7,192 bases of DNA, taken from positions 1 through 7,192 of the forward strand of contig JAUIIF010000229.1 in assembly GCA_030431945.1 (NCBI GenBank), given 5' to 3'. The position numbers and the translations under genes are program-made. This stretch comes from Bacteroidia bacterium (lineage in GTDB: Bacteria; Bacteroidota; Bacteroidia; Chitinophagales; Saprospiraceae). Below, in pieces: positions 6,405-7,192 of this stretch; position 1 is the first letter of the stretch; each line of letters starts with the position of its first letter. Under the pieces are notes generated by a model. The model had not been told where the DNA came from and did not search any database. It saw only the letters and a list, made by a program, of their open reading frames with translations.

Positions 6405-7001
6405 TCAGGGCGCCAGCCAGGTAAAGTGCCAGTCGGGCGACTGCCCCCGGGTAGCCAGCAACCGGCGGTGTCCCTTTCTGTTCAGTTGCAGTACCTCCGC
6501 CCGGCTGATGCGCGTGCAGAGAACCCCGAAGTGCTGCCCGGCGCGCTCGGTCTGCTCCAGCGTGCGAGCCTCCCAGTCGGCAGGGAGCCCGTCGCCTGGT
6601 CCGGCGAGTGGACTCCCCGGGGGCGCCAGGGTGGCATAGGCCTTGCGGGCGTGCTTGGGCATGGCCTTAAACAGGTTCGCTGCTTCGCTATCCGGCAGCC
6701 AGGTAGTTGGCCCCTGACAACTGAATTGAAGCTGATGGTAAGGGTCCCAGAAAGTCCAGGCCATCACCTTATGGCCCACCTGCAGGTGTTGTGCTTTGAC
6801 GGAGCGCCGGTCAGTATAACACCACAATTCACCGTTCTCCCGCAGTGCTTTGCGCAAAACCAGCGTTCGCGTTCTCGGGATGCCCGTAGCCGCAGAAGTA
6901 GCCACCACGGGCGTTCCGAACGGCTTTTTTGCGTCATTCTGGGCTTCCGACAGGAGTTCCCAGCTTAGGTTCCAGAGTGATTTTTCCTCTTTTGCGGACA
7001 T
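6405..7001 (-). CDS. Pyridoxamine 5'-phosphate oxidase-like FMN-binding protein
   Basis: A 198-residue protein of the FMN-binding split-barrel superfamily. IPRTRTLVLR (41-50), YTDRRSVKAQHL (62-73) and the following MAWTFWDPYHQLQFSCQG strand region match the FMN-binding core of PdxH and Alr4036-like proteins. The C-terminus ends DWHFTWLAP, recalling the PdxH end with W...RLAP, but Arg is replaced by Trp. The PdxH RLHDR motif appears only as KGHRR. It may therefore be an FMN oxidoreductase of unknown substrate instead of true vitamin B6 oxidase. I prefer the ATG at 7001; an in-frame TTG at 7028 would add nine residues without support. It converges with dapB, the stops being four bases apart. 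Confidence 0.85.
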   Translation of the reverse strand: MSAKEEKSLWNLSWELLSEAQNDAKKPFGTPVVATSAATGIPRTRTLVLRKALRENGELWCYTDRRSVKAQHLQVGHKVMAWTFWDPYHQLQFSCQGPTTWLPDSEAANLFKAMPKHARKAYATLAPPGSPLAGPGDGLPADWEARTLEQTERAGQHFGVLCTRISRAEVLQLNRKGHRRLLATRGQSPDWHFTWLAP

Positions 7002-7014
7002 TTTTACCTGAAAA

Positions 7015-7065
7015 TCAATCGGCCGCAAAAAAAGTTGCTGAAAATTTCAAGTGGCAACCTCCTTT
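7015..7065 (-). other. Perfect Shine-Dalgarno site and possible 11-residue leader ORF
   Basis: On the minus strand AAAGGAGGT (7065-7057) is an exact anti-16S match. Seven bases after GGAGG a TTG (7050-7048) opens a frame reading MKFSATFFAAD and stopping at TGA (7017-7015), 13 bases before the ATG of the flavin protein gene. It is out of frame with that gene. Shine-Dalgarno sites are rare elsewhere in this window, so the match stands out, but the tiny ORF has a non-ATG start and could be chance. Confidence 0.25.
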
Positions 7066-7079
7066 ATTTTTTAAAAAAT
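7066..7079. repeat. Perfect 14-bp AT palindrome
   Basis: ATTTTTTAAAAAAT is a perfect palindrome in the AT-rich leader of the flavin protein gene, directly next to the Shine-Dalgarno match. It could be a protein site, part of the promoter region, or low-complexity sequence. Confidence 0.35.
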
Positions 7080-7126
7080 GTGAGGATTTGTGCCTTTTCT
7101 ACCAAATAAATGATGGTTAATCAGGG

Positions 7127-7155
7127 AGTTAGCGAAAATTCGCAAAACCTTAACT
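7127..7155. promoter_or_regulatory. Nested palindromes at the right edge
   Basis: GCGAA-AA-TTCGC (7132-7143) is a perfect 12-bp palindrome, flanked by AGTTA (7127-7131) and TAACT (7151-7155), which are inverted copies. It lies about 130 bases upstream of the flavin protein gene and close to the window end. An operator is possible; the neighbour on the right is not visible, so the target gene is uncertain. No convincing TAnnTTTG element is seen nearby. Confidence 0.3.
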
Positions 7156-7192
7156 AATTGATAACGTGTTTGGTAGTGTTACTATTTGAGGG

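Noticed and set aside
6324..6968. Plus-strand open frame of 214 codons
   Set aside because: It lies antisense to the flavin protein gene, overlaps the end of dapB and has Arg/Pro/Ser-rich, motif-free content; the minus strand has clear FMN-binding motifs.
7002..7028. TTG start adding nine residues to the flavin protein
   Set aside because: The ATG at 7001 is a standard start and the extension has no family support.

Overview
The window looks like chromosomal, ordinary-metabolism DNA from a moderately GC-rich Bacteroidota. A Saprospiria/Lewinella-like member is my guess, from the style of the DapB (GYGKM start, short form), the near absence of Shine-Dalgarno sites before the genes, and a TAnnTTTG-like promoter before dapB. 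The lineage is an inference and not proven. Seven complete protein genes are supported. I see no rRNA, tRNA, CRISPR array, transposase or phage gene.

Layout. Bases 1-81 are a short leader. A secreted M28 zinc aminopeptidase/carboxypeptidase-Q-like enzyme occupies 82-1662. The 416-base gap 1663-2078 holds a long terminator-like hairpin with a U tract, a second compact hairpin, and a possible frame-broken gene remnant on the minus strand. A compact plus-strand operon follows (2079-5502): a RidA-family enamine/imine deaminase, a D-threonine aldolase/D-serine dehydratase-like PLP enzyme, an M19 (renal-type) dipeptidase whose start overlaps the previous stop by 4 bases, and a dienelactone-hydrolase-family protein 11 bases further on. 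After a 133-base gap with a good promoter candidate comes dapB (5636-6400), the lysine/diaminopimelate reductase. It runs into a convergent minus-strand gene for a pyridoxamine-phosphate-oxidase-like flavin protein (6405-7001) only 4 bases away. The last 190 bases are AT-rich upstream DNA of that gene, with several palindromes and a tiny possible leader ORF behind a perfect Shine-Dalgarno sequence.

How the genes may work together. The M19 dipeptidase can release D-amino acids from L-D dipeptides (for example peptidoglycan-derived ones). The PLP enzyme would break down a D-beta-hydroxy amino acid such as D-serine or D-threonine. RidA would clear a reactive 2-aminoacrylate-type enamine if the PLP enzyme is a dehydratase. 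The His-x-Cys metal pair in the PLP enzyme favours the D-serine-dehydratase reading. The role of the dienelactone-hydrolase-like member is unknown. I found no clearly new molecular system; the most interesting points are this D-amino-acid operon, the structured 3' region of the M28 gene, and the broken small ORF.
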